16,227 bases of DNA, from assembly GCA_965657575.1 (NCBI GenBank), contig CBFHOK010000017.1, forward strand, positions 1 through 16,227, written 5' to 3'. Positions 6,916-14,202 of this stretch are shown here, one piece after another; position 1 is the stretch's first letter, and the number at the start of each line of letters is the position of its first letter. Source of the DNA: CAJXVY01 sp965657575. Its GTDB lineage: Bacteria > Actinomycetota > Actinomycetes > Actinomycetales > Microbacteriaceae. A program made the position numbers and the translations under genes. A model generated the notes under the pieces. It searched no databases. It had not been told where the DNA came from and saw only the letters and a program-made list of their open reading frames with translations.

Positions 6916-7691
6916 TCCTGAGTTCTTTGATCGGCAGGATTTGAAAAGATCTTGTCAGTCTCGTCAAACTCGACCAGCACACCAGTTCTTGAGCCCTCTT
7001 CATCGTTTGATGAGACTGTGAAGAAAGCGGTTCGATCGGCAACTCGTGCGGCCTGCTGCATGTTGTGGGTAACGATAACTATCGTGTAGTCCTTTTTGAG
7101 CTTCATCATCAAGTCTTCAATCTTGAAAGTTGAAACTGGGTCCAAAGCACTGCAAGGCTCATCCATCAGAATTACATCTGGCTTCACGGCAATAGTTCTT
7201 GCAATACACAACCTCTGCTGCTGACCGCCACTCATGCCAAAGGCATTGTCTTTCAGTCGGTCCTTGACCTCGTCCCATAGTGCCGCACCAACCAGTGCTT
7301 CCTCGACGATGTCATCCATGTTGCCCTTCACGCCAAGTGTCTGCGGACCGAAAGCCACGTTGTCATAGATGGACTTTGGGAAGGGGTTTGGCTTTTGAAA
7401 AACCATTCCAATGATTTTTCTAACCTGCACGGGGTCAACCTGGTCGCCGTAAATATCTGCACCGTGATACAAAATATCTCCAGAAACCTTCGCTCCAGGA
7501 ATCAAGTCGTTCATGCGGTTGAGTGAACGCAAAATAGTTGATTTTCCGCAACCAGAAGGTCCAATCAAAGCGGTGATCTCATTTTCATAGATTGGGAAGC
7601 TAACGTCTTTGACCGCCAAAGAGTTGCCGTAGTGGACGTTTACTTTATCGAGGCTGAAGACCTCGTTTTTGGTCTGAGTGTTTTCGCTCAT
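6891..7691 (-). CDS. pstB: Phosphate ABC transporter ATP-binding protein PstB
   Basis: PstB is the cytoplasmic ATPase that powers Pi import through PstCA. The 266-residue protein has Walker A GPSGCGKST (44-52), the Q-loop Gln99 within MVFQKPNPFP (a PstB hallmark), the signature MSGGQQQRLCIAR (153-165), Walker B VILMDEP (173-179) and the switch His209. An ATG at 7691 with AGGGAG upstream is chosen; the frame is open for 17 more codons, but that extension overlaps the pstA 3' end and is not family-like. It begins 10 bp after the pstA stop. Its last 25 bp overlap the end of mutT1. Confidence 0.97.
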   Translation of the reverse strand: MSENTQTKNEVFSLDKVNVHYGNSLAVKDVSFPIYENEITALIGPSGCGKSTILRSLNRMNDLIPGAKVSGDILYHGADIYGDQVDPVQVRKIIGMVFQKPNPFPKSIYDNVAFGPQTLGVKGNMDDIVEEALVGAALWDEVKDRLKDNAFGMSGGQQQRLCIARTIAVKPDVILMDEPCSALDPVSTFKIEDLMMKLKKDYTIVIVTHNMQQAARVADRTAFFTVSSNDEEGSRTGVLVEFDETDKIFSNPADQRTQDYVTGRFG

Positions 7692-7701
7692 CGCTTGCTC
7701 C

Positions 7702-8637
7702 CTACCAGGTTCTTTCATATCTTGCCCGCAACCAAACGGCAACGGAATTCACAACCACCACAATGCCCAGCATGACAATCACGCCGGCTGCAGCCAGAAT
7801 CTTGAATTCTTCCTGTGGCCTACCCGCATACTGATAAATCATCACCGGCAGCGCTGAGTAGCCGCCCTCCCAGAAATTCGGATCAAAGGTGACGAATGTG
7901 GCAGCACCCACCAACAACAGCGGAGCTGCCTCTCCAATAGCTCTTGCAACGGCCAAGATAACGCCAGTCAGCATTCCAGGAGCAGCCGCTGGCAGCACCA
8001 TTCTCCAAACCGCCTGCCAGCGAGTAACTCCAAGCGCCATAGCCCCCTCTAGCAATGAAGGTGGCACTGCACGGATAGCCTCTCTCGAGGAAAGAATCAC
8101 AGTTGGCAAGACAAGCAGGGCAATTGTCAAACTTCCAGCGGCCGCAATAAAGCCCATGTCTAGTGGCCCACGAACGATAAAGGCAAGTCCTAGAATTCCA
8201 AAAACGATTGATGGAACACCAGCCAGGTTCTGAATGTTCAGCTCGATAACCCTGTTATACCAGCGCTCTCTATTAGCAAACTGTTCCAAATACAGCGCCG
8301 CTCCAACACCCAGCGGAATAATCAAGAAGATAACTCCCGCGATGATCTGTAATGAACCTAGAATCGCAGGCCTAAATCCAGCAGTTTCAGGACGGAAAGA
8401 TGATGGGTTGTTTGTTAGTAGACCCCAACTGAGCCTTTGCCCTCCCTCAACAATTGCCCAGGAGATGATTGCAATGATTGCAATCAGTGCGATAGTCATC
8501 GAAAGCAAAAGCACCGAGCGGAAAATCATTCCACGAATCTTCAGAGCTTGATCAGCACTCTGACTCAATGACTTTGTGATTGCTGCGGCAGCCTCAACTG
8601 CACCTTGAGATCTTCTGGGTGTGCTACTGGTAGCCAT
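7702..8637 (-). CDS. pstA: Phosphate ABC transporter permease PstA
   Basis: This is one of the two membrane subunits of the high-affinity phosphate importer. It has 311 residues with a long polar N-terminus (1-35), a first helix near 40-64 and about five further helices. The ATPase-coupling EAA loop is seen as LLEGAMALGVTRWQAVWRMVLPAA. PLGVGAALYLEQF and NLAGVPSIVFGILGL are typical PstA segments. Its ATG overlaps the last base of the pstC TAA stop (TAATG), so the two permeases are translationally coupled and likely made in equal amounts. Confidence 0.96.
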   Translation of the reverse strand: MATSSTPRRSQGAVEAAAAITKSLSQSADQALKIRGMIFRSVLLLSMTIALIAIIAIISWAIVEGGQRLSWGLLTNNPSSFRPETAGFRPAILGSLQIIAGVIFLIIPLGVGAALYLEQFANRERWYNRVIELNIQNLAGVPSIVFGILGLAFIVRGPLDMGFIAAAGSLTIALLVLPTVILSSREAIRAVPPSLLEGAMALGVTRWQAVWRMVLPAAAPGMLTGVILAVARAIGEAAPLLLVGAATFVTFDPNFWEGGYSALPVMIYQYAGRPQEEFKILAAAGVIVMLGIVVVVNSVAVWLRARYERTW

Positions 8638-9590
8638 TACTCATACACCTCACGGAATCTGTTCACAAAACGAATCGCAATCGCATTCATCGCCAGCGTC
8701 ATCAAAAACAGCAGCGATCCAACGGCAAAGATTGTGTAGTAATCCAAAGTTCCAGTTGCAATTTCACCGGTCGCCCTGGCCGCAATAAAGGCGGTCATTG
8801 CAGCACTGGCCTCGGTGAACCCCCAAACCAACTGTGGGTTTCCTCCACCTGCCACCAGCAGAACAACCATTGTTTCACCGACAGCTCTTGAGGCACCTAA
8901 AACGAAGGCTGCAACAACACCTGAAATTGCGGCCGGCAAAACAACTTTGATTGCAACTCGCATCTTGGTTGCACCAAGAGCATAAGCACCCTCTCGGAGT
9001 GAATTTGGAACACTTCGCATCGCGTCATCACTGACCGATGCGATCAACGGAATAATGATAAATCCAACGGCAATTCCAGCAACACCAATTGAGAAGGGGC
9101 TTTCCCAAGGAAGCCACGGAGTTAGATTTTCAATAAACGGACGAAGCCAGAAAAGAGCAAACAATCCGGTTGCCACGGTTGGGATGCCCTCCAGCACCTC
9201 AAGAATTGGCTTGATTGTCTTACGCACGCGGTTTGATGCGTACTCAGAAAGATAAATAGCTGATGCCAGACCTAGTGGGACGGCTACCAGCATTGAATAC
9301 ATCACAACCTGAACGGTTCCAGCAACAATCGGCCAAACCGCATAGCTTGGGTTGGCAAATGATGGAGCCCAGATAGTTCCCCAGAAGAATTCTGTGACTG
9401 GAACAATTGAGAAAAACTCAGGTAGTGGGATGAAAAGAGAGAAAACAATTGCGGTTGTTACGGCCACCGACAATGCCGCTGTGGCGAAAAGAAATCCGAT
9501 GATTATCTTCTCGCCCAGTCTGAAGCTCTGGGCCCGGAGCGAGGCTTCTGCCCCGCTCCGGCCTGAGCGGACTGAACTATTGGATGACAA
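8637..9590 (-). CDS. pstC: Phosphate ABC transporter permease PstC
   Basis: PstC pairs with PstA to form the membrane channel. The 317-residue protein has a polar N-terminus, a first helix at about 30-53, a large outer loop (PLPEFFSIVPVTEFFWGTIW) and the conserved VPLGLASAIYLSEYA, VLEGIPTVATGLFALF and EAA-loop LREGAYALGATKMRVAIKVVLPAA segments. The start is a TTG at 9590, preceded at ideal distance by a strong GAGGAG ribosome binding site. No ATG lies in a better place. It follows pstS by 42 bp, with no hairpin in the gap that would explain differential expression of the binding protein. Confidence 0.96.
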   Translation of the reverse strand: MSSNSSVRSGRSGAEASLRAQSFRLGEKIIIGFLFATAALSVAVTTAIVFSLFIPLPEFFSIVPVTEFFWGTIWAPSFANPSYAVWPIVAGTVQVVMYSMLVAVPLGLASAIYLSEYASNRVRKTIKPILEVLEGIPTVATGLFALFWLRPFIENLTPWLPWESPFSIGVAGIAVGFIIIPLIASVSDDAMRSVPNSLREGAYALGATKMRVAIKVVLPAAISGVVAAFVLGASRAVGETMVVLLVAGGGNPQLVWGFTEASAAMTAFIAARATGEIATGTLDYYTIFAVGSLLFLMTLAMNAIAIRFVNRFREVYE

Positions 9591-9632
9591 TTATTCTCCT
9601 CAAGTTCAATCGTGTTCTTTACCGACTAAATG

Positions 9633-10655
9633 TTAGCCGATTAGAGCTTCAACGCGAGCCAACTGCTCTTCCTGCTGCTCTGAGGTTAGACCAACGTAAC
9701 CTGCGGTTCCGTTGATTAGCTCAGTCTCGTTGATTAGGAACTTGAAGAATTCCTGAACCTCTGGGCGAGCTAGAGCGGTTGAAGATGCGTAGGTGAACAG
9801 TCCACGACCTAGTGGTGCGTATGACTGGTTCTGCACGTTTTCAACTGTTGGCTCTACACAACCGTTACCACCATCAACAGCTAGACCCTTTACTTCGTCT
9901 AGGCTCTCCTGGTAGTAGCTGTAAGGAATGAATGACAATCCACCAGCTGCTGCGGCGACACCCTGAACTGCTAGGTCGTCTTCCTCACCAATGTTGTTGT
10001 AATCGATACGGATGTTTCCACTCTCACCGTTGATCTCGTCGGTGAAGTAGTCAAAGGTTCCTGAGTCAGTTCCTGGACCGTAAAGAACGATTGGCTCGTC
10101 CTGAATTGCTGCAGGAATCTCTGCTGTGGTTACTTCACCCCAAGTTGCAAGAGTTGAATCCTGATTCCAGATCTCGTTCAGGGTCTCAACTGAGATGCAC
10201 TCAAGTGGGTTGTCCTGGTTTACAACAACGCTCAATGCGTCGTTAGCAACGGTTACGAAGTCATAAGCAATTCCGTTTTCCTCACAAAGAGCTGCCTCTT
10301 CGTCCTTGATCTGACGTGATGCGTTTGATCCGTCGGTCTCACCGTTACAGAACTTCTCGAAACCTCCACCGGTTCCAGAGATGTTTACTGATACGCGAAC
10401 ACCAGGGTTACGCTCCATGAATAGCTCAGCTGCAATTTCAGAAGCTGGACCTACTGTTGAAGAACCGTCTACCAGGATGTTTCCGGAAAGCTCTTCTGCT
10501 GTCTCGGTGGTCTCCTCGGTGGTGTTGTCCTCGGTTGAAGTCGATGAGTCGGTGGTTGTCTCTTCCGCGGTCTCTTCAGAGGCTGCGCAACCAGAGAGAA
10601 CCAGAGCGGCGGTAAGTGCCATAGCACTTAGGCCAAATAGCTTGTTCTTTGACAA
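9633..10655 (-). CDS. pstS: Phosphate-binding lipoprotein PstS
   Basis: PstS captures Pi outside the membrane and delivers it to PstCA. The protein has a lipoprotein signal peptide with lipobox LVLSGC (Cys23). A Thr/Glu/Ser/Asp-rich linker of about 35 residues follows, then the periplasmic-binding-fold domain. Ligand-loop segments are DGSSTV (63-68), SGTGGGFEKF (93-102), SNASR (110-114) and DSGTFDYF (197-204). The TTG at 10655 is chosen because AAAGGA lies six bases upstream; this gives a standard short signal peptide and a 340-residue protein. An ATG at 10682 would add nine residues but has no ribosome binding site. Two Cys pairs in the mature domain could form disulfides. Upstream PHO-box-like repeats indicate induction under phosphate starvation. 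Confidence 0.95.
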   Translation of the reverse strand: MSKNKLFGLSAMALTAALVLSGCAASEETAEETTTDSSTSTEDNTTEETTETAEELSGNILVDGSSTVGPASEIAAELFMERNPGVRVSVNISGTGGGFEKFCNGETDGSNASRQIKDEEAALCEENGIAYDFVTVANDALSVVVNQDNPLECISVETLNEIWNQDSTLATWGEVTTAEIPAAIQDEPIVLYGPGTDSGTFDYFTDEINGESGNIRIDYNNIGEEDDLAVQGVAAAAGGLSFIPYSYYQESLDEVKGLAVDGGNGCVEPTVENVQNQSYAPLGRGLFTYASSTALARPEVQEFFKFLINETELINGTAGYVGLTSEQQEEQLARVEALIG

Positions 10656-10705
10656 GATGTTTCCTTTCAGGATGGTTGACATGTGTCGGGACCCAGTTCA
10701 CTGAA

Positions 10706-10738
10706 GAAAATCAAACATTAGGTAAACAACAGTCAACC
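10706..10738 (-). promoter_or_regulatory. PHO-box-like triple direct repeat upstream of pstS
   Basis: On the minus strand three units begin exactly 11 bp apart: GGTTGACT (from 10738), GTTTACCT (from 10727) and GTTTGATT (from 10716). Period and sequence resemble the 11-bp direct repeats bound by actinobacterial PhoP (G-G/T-TCAYYY), with T in place of C in the third or fourth position. A TTGACT/TGATTT pair with 17-bp spacing overlaps the repeats and could be the pstS promoter. Position about 50-80 bp before the pstS start fits an activator site. The assignment is by resemblance only. Confidence 0.5.
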
Positions 10739-10788
10739 ATTCGCATAAATAAAGAACTTTGTTTTGCTGGGTTATGGTTGAGACCAAC

Positions 10789-12336
10789 ATGATCGAAACT
10801 GTAACCAGCGATCTACCAACGGCGGTAGATAAAAAAGGCAAGCCGAAAACCATATTGGTCACCGGTGCAACTGGCTATGTCGGTGGGCGGTTGGTTCGCG
10901 AACTGCTCAGTCACGACTACAAAGTCAAAGTGCTCGTTAGAAACGCAAGCCGATTGCACGACTACAGCTGGCAGGCAGATGTGCAGATCATCGAGGGTGA
11001 TGCCAATGACGAAGTTGTCCTCAATAAAGCAATGCAAAACACCCACATCGCCTACTACCTCCTGCACGCATTGAACTCAAAACTTGATTTTGTCGCACAG
11101 GAGCGGGAGCTAGCGCTCAAATTCGGCAAGGCGGCCTTTGAGAACAAGGTTGAGAGAATTATTTACCTCGGTGGCCTTGCCAAGGCCGACTCTCCTCTCA
11201 GTGCTCACTTAGGAGCAAGGCAAGAGACCGGACAAATACTCCGTCGTTCAGGGGTTCCAACGGCAGAACTGAGGGCGGGGATTGTTCTTGGCAGCGGCTC
11301 GGCAAGCTTTGAGATGCTAAGACACCTAACAGAGCGACTGCCTATTATGGTGACACCTAAGTGGGTGAATAACCGCATTCAACCAATTGCCATCAGGGAT
11401 GTTCTGAGATACCTGGTCGGCTCTTGTAATCTGCCAGCTGAAATCAACCGCAGCTTCGATATCGGTGGGCCGGATATCTTGACCTTCAAAGAAATGATGA
11501 TCCAGTTCGCCGAAGAGGCGGGGCTTCCGAAGCGACGCATCTACCCGATTCCGGTTATGACGCCAAAATTAGCAAGTGGCTGGATAGGACTCGTGACACC
11601 GGTTCCTGTAACACTGGCTAAGCGATTGGTGAGCAGTCTCAAAAATGAAGTTCTATGTAATGAAAACGACATTAGGGAATTCATCCCCGAGCCAAAAGAA
11701 GGTCTAACAGGATTTAGAAAAGCCGTCAGCTTGGCACTAAGAAGGATTGTCGATGCCGATGTTGAAACCCGCTGGACCAATGCAAGTGACCCTCGTATTC
11801 CAAGTGATCCGCTTCCGAATGACCCTGATTGGGCGGGAGGATCACTTTATGAAGACAGGCGGGTGATGCTAAGCCCTGAACCAATTGGAGATATCTGGGC
11901 AAGGGTTGAAAGCGTGGGTGGCAAAAATGGCTACTCCAGCGGAACCTGGCTTTGGGAAATCAGGGGTTTGATGGACAAGGTTGTGGGAGGTGTGGGGCTT
12001 AGGCGCGGAAGACGCGATGACAACTTCTTGGTCGAAGGTGAGGCTCTGGATTTCTGGAGGGTGGAGATTATCGAAAGACCAAGGCTATTGCGCCTAAGAG
12101 CAGAGATGAAGCTTCCTGGAAAGGCTTGGCTGCAGTGGGAACTATTTGATCAGGGCGAAGATGTTTTGGTTGTTCAGAAAGCCATCTATGCGCCAAGGGG
12201 TCTATTTGGGCACGTTTATTGGTGGCTGGTAGCACCAATGCACTCCTTCGTATTTCCATCGATGCTGAAAAAGATTGCAGGACCTAATTCGGTAAAAGAA
12301 GATAACAAAACTGAGCCTGTGGCAGTAACCAATTAG
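10789..12336 (+). CDS. Atypical SDR NAD(P)-binding protein with C-terminal DUF2867 domain
   Basis: The N-terminal Rossmann domain has the TGATGYVGG nucleotide-binding motif (25-33), then EGDAND and a YYLLHAL segment as in NmrA-like atypical SDRs. RIIYLGGL occupies the place of the active-site strand, and the classical Tyr-x-x-x-Lys pair is not evident. The C-terminal third (about 345-500; SLYEDRRVMLS, WLWEIRGLMDKVVGG, LRAEMKLPGKAWLQWELF) is a DUF2867 domain. The fused architecture is common in bacteria, but the reaction is unknown. Start is uncertain: ATG 10789 is chosen for closeness to the Rossmann motif, with ATG 10774 and TTG 10759 as alternatives; none has a strong ribosome binding site. 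It is divergent from pstS across a short shared region. Confidence 0.85.
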   Translation: MIETVTSDLPTAVDKKGKPKTILVTGATGYVGGRLVRELLSHDYKVKVLVRNASRLHDYSWQADVQIIEGDANDEVVLNKAMQNTHIAYYLLHALNSKLDFVAQERELALKFGKAAFENKVERIIYLGGLAKADSPLSAHLGARQETGQILRRSGVPTAELRAGIVLGSGSASFEMLRHLTERLPIMVTPKWVNNRIQPIAIRDVLRYLVGSCNLPAEINRSFDIGGPDILTFKEMMIQFAEEAGLPKRRIYPIPVMTPKLASGWIGLVTPVPVTLAKRLVSSLKNEVLCNENDIREFIPEPKEGLTGFRKAVSLALRRIVDADVETRWTNASDPRIPSDPLPNDPDWAGGSLYEDRRVMLSPEPIGDIWARVESVGGKNGYSSGTWLWEIRGLMDKVVGGVGLRRGRRDDNFLVEGEALDFWRVEIIERPRLLRLRAEMKLPGKAWLQWELFDQGEDVLVVQKAIYAPRGLFGHVYWWLVAPMHSFVFPSMLKKIAGPNSVKEDNKTEPVAVTN

Positions 12337-12337
12337 C

Positions 12338-12371
12338 TTGTTTATGACCCAGCTCAAACTAAACTGAAGCC
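12338..12371 (+). promoter_or_regulatory. Likely leaderless promoter of the ABC ATPase/antiporter operon
   Basis: TTGTTT (12338-12343), a 16-bp spacer and TAAACT (12360-12365) are followed by six bases and the ATG of the ATPase gene. No good ribosome binding site precedes the ATG (only GAAG, two bases away). The arrangement is what is expected for a leaderless actinobacterial transcript, and the -10 and its distance equal those seen before gpmA. Confidence 0.5.
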
Positions 12372-13172
12372 ATGTTCGAATCCGACTCTAAACTTGCTGC
12401 GCAGTCTCTAAGTGCCGGCTATTCAGCAGAGTTGGTTTTGAAAAATCTAGACCTGGAACTTAGCTCCGGAACCATTACAGCAATCATTGGTGCTAACGGC
12501 AGTGGTAAATCAACGCTTTTGAAAGCACTCGCTCGGAAGCTCTCACCTTCATCGGGAGCGGTCTTTTTGGATGGTAAATCCATATCTACCATCAGTCGCA
12601 GGGCTGTAGCTGACGATATTGCTTTTTTATCTCAGCACCCAGCTGCGAAATCGACTGAGACCGTATTTGATTTTGTCTCTAAAAACGCAATCAGTAATTC
12701 AGGTATTTCAAGACTCAGTCCGAAGCTCAAAGCCGAGGTCGAAACACTGCTTGCCCGATGCGGCCTGACTGAATCTCAGCAACTACCTATTGGTGAACTA
12801 TCCGGCGGCCAACGGCAGCGCACCATGATTGCAGCTGCCTTAGTAAAAAACCCAAAGGTGCTTTTATTGGACGAGCCAACCACCTCACTTGACTATGCGC
12901 ATCAGCTAGAGGTGATTAATCTTCTTTCCTCTCTCAAGCGCGAGCGGAACATGATCATCCTGGCTGTCATTCACGACCTGAATCTTGCTGCAAGGTTTGC
13001 CGATAGAGTTTTGATTCTGAAAAACGGTGAGCTCCTCGCTGATGGGGATGCGACCGAGGTAATAACACCAACCAACATGGCAGAGGCGTTTAATATTTTG
13101 GCGAGAGTAATCGAAGACCCAGTTGCAAAGACCCCGATGGTGATTCCCATCAGACAGTTGGTCAATCAGTGA
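12372..13172 (+). CDS. Iron/haem-type ABC transporter ATP-binding protein (FecE/HmuV-like), orphan
   Basis: This is a 266-residue ABC ATPase with Walker A GANGSGKST (40-48), Q-loop Gln88 in FLSQHP, signature LSGGQRQR (143-150), Walker B VLLLDEPT (163-170) followed by TSLDYAHQLEV, and switch HDLNLAARFAD (His201). The TSLDYAHQ and HDLNLAARFADRV patterns are those of ATPases for ferric siderophore, haem or cobalamin importers. No permease or binding protein of that type is in the window, so it must serve a partner elsewhere or have another role. It ends in a GTGA overlap with the antiporter gene, so the two are translationally coupled. The substrate cannot be fixed from the sequence. Confidence 0.85.
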   Translation: MFESDSKLAAQSLSAGYSAELVLKNLDLELSSGTITAIIGANGSGKSTLLKALARKLSPSSGAVFLDGKSISTISRRAVADDIAFLSQHPAAKSTETVFDFVSKNAISNSGISRLSPKLKAEVETLLARCGLTESQQLPIGELSGGQRQRTMIAAALVKNPKVLLLDEPTTSLDYAHQLEVINLLSSLKRERNMIILAVIHDLNLAARFADRVLILKNGELLADGDATEVITPTNMAEAFNILARVIEDPVAKTPMVIPIRQLVNQ

Positions 13173-14101
13173 TCTCAGCAATTCTCTTTACTGCTGGACT
13201 GGTAGCGCTCATAATCGGCGGGGAAACCATAGTCCGCGCAGGTTCCAAGCTTGCTGCCCGCATAGGTGTCAGCCCAATGATTATTGGTCTGACAATAGTT
13301 TCACTGGGAACCAGTGCTCCGGAGATGGCAATCAGCATCAATGCTGCCTTACGAGGAAATGGTGAGCTGGCAATAGCCAACATCACTGGAACCAACACCC
13401 TTACCCTGCTTCTAATACTTGGAATCACTGCCTTGATTGCTCCAATTGAGGTTCAAACTCCAGCAATCAGGCTTGAGTTGCCGGTGATGATTATTGGCGC
13501 ACTGGCACTATTCGTCTTCGCCCTGGACTTAGAACTCAATGTCACAGATGGAATCTTTCTAGGCCTCACAGGAATTGTCTATCTTGGGCTTTTATATCGA
13601 AACTCAAGACAAGAAATGGCCGAGGCAGAGAAGGACACTTCAAGCCGTGTCTGGGTTCAGTCACTGATTCTTGCTGCAGGGCTTGTGTTGCTAATTGTTG
13701 GCTCTGACTGGATGGTGACAGGTGCTGTTGAAATCGCCACTGCCCTGGGTGTCAGTGAAGCGGTGATTGGTCTAACGATAGTTTCCATCGGAACCAGTGC
13801 TCCGGAGATTGTGACATCGATTGTTGCAAGTATTCGAAATCAGCGAGACATGGCAATTGGAAACCTCTTAGGAAGCGTGATTTTCAATGTCTCGCTTGTT
13901 GGTGCAGTTGCAGCAATGGTTGCCCCCGGTGGCATTCCACTCCTGGACAGCACAAACACTTTCTCGATGTGGTCATTCCTAGCAGCCAACCTGCTGATGA
14001 TTCCAGTGTTTATTTGGGGCAGGAAGATCTTCAGAGCAGAGGGAGCGGTGCTGAGTCTGCTGTACGTTGCATACATCGCCTACCTAATAACAATTAGCTA
14101 A
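13169..14101 (+). CDS. YrbG-type sodium/calcium antiporter (CaCA family)
   Basis: The protein exchanges Ca2+ (or a similar cation) for Na+ or H+ across the membrane. It has 310 residues with about ten hydrophobic helices and the two inverted alpha repeats of the family. Alpha-1 is GLTIVSLGTSAPE (40-52) followed by ANITGTNTLTLLLILG; alpha-2 is GLTIVSIGTSAPE (201-213) followed by GNLLGSVIFNVSLVG. Both ion-binding glutamates of the GTSAPE motifs are present. A polar cytoplasmic loop (about 143-160, RNSRQEMAEAEKDTSSR) divides the halves. The GTG start overlaps the ATPase stop. The usual GNxxGSN motif of alpha-1 is altered to ANITGTN, which may affect transport. Confidence 0.92.
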   Translation: MISAILFTAGLVALIIGGETIVRAGSKLAARIGVSPMIIGLTIVSLGTSAPEMAISINAALRGNGELAIANITGTNTLTLLLILGITALIAPIEVQTPAIRLELPVMIIGALALFVFALDLELNVTDGIFLGLTGIVYLGLLYRNSRQEMAEAEKDTSSRVWVQSLILAAGLVLLIVGSDWMVTGAVEIATALGVSEAVIGLTIVSIGTSAPEIVTSIVASIRNQRDMAIGNLLGSVIFNVSLVGAVAAMVAPGGIPLLDSTNTFSMWSFLAANLLMIPVFIWGRKIFRAEGAVLSLLYVAYIAYLITIS

Positions 14102-14129
14102 GTTATGGGTGCTAGCCTTTCTCACTCGA

Positions 14130-14202
14130 GGGCCTCCAGCTCAGTTACTAGAGCAATGGGCTGTTTATTCGTGGGTCGTGGGTTCGAGCCCAAATAGTCA
14201 CA
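14130..14202 (+). pseudogene. Decayed tRNA gene, tRNA-Lys-like body with GTT anticodon
   Basis: The 73 bases align without gaps to a cloverleaf of actinobacterial tRNA-Lys type. The D stem GCTC/GAGC is intact, the anticodon stem 14156-14160/14168-14172 pairs fully if wobbles are allowed, and the T loop is TTCGAGC. The anticodon triplet reads GTT (Asn). It is damaged elsewhere. The acceptor arms GGGCCTC and TAGTCAC pair at only four of seven positions. The T stem GTGGG/CCAAA has two mismatches. Invariant U8 is C, the D-loop GG is AC, and position 37 is T instead of a purine. There is no encoded CCA. A functional tRNA is improbable; a tRNA-derived remnant, perhaps an old integration site, is the best reading. 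Confidence 0.7.

Noticed and set aside
7889..8551. Two consecutive plus-strand open frames opposite pstA
   Set aside because: They are antisense to a clearly conserved permease, have no ribosome binding sites, and their composition is the mirror of pstA codons.
9591..9632. Attenuating hairpin between pstS and pstC
   Set aside because: The 42-bp gap contains only the pstC ribosome binding site and no stem of useful length.
10505..10600. Short-period DNA repeat in the 5' part of pstS
   Set aside because: This is low complexity from a Thr/Glu/Ser linker behind the lipobox, common in Gram-positive lipoproteins, not a mobile or CRISPR-like repeat.
14130..14202. Functional tRNA-Asn(GTT) gene
   Set aside because: The anticodon triplet is right, but U8, the D-loop GG, the purine at 37 and much of the acceptor and T stems are lost, so it is called a pseudogene.
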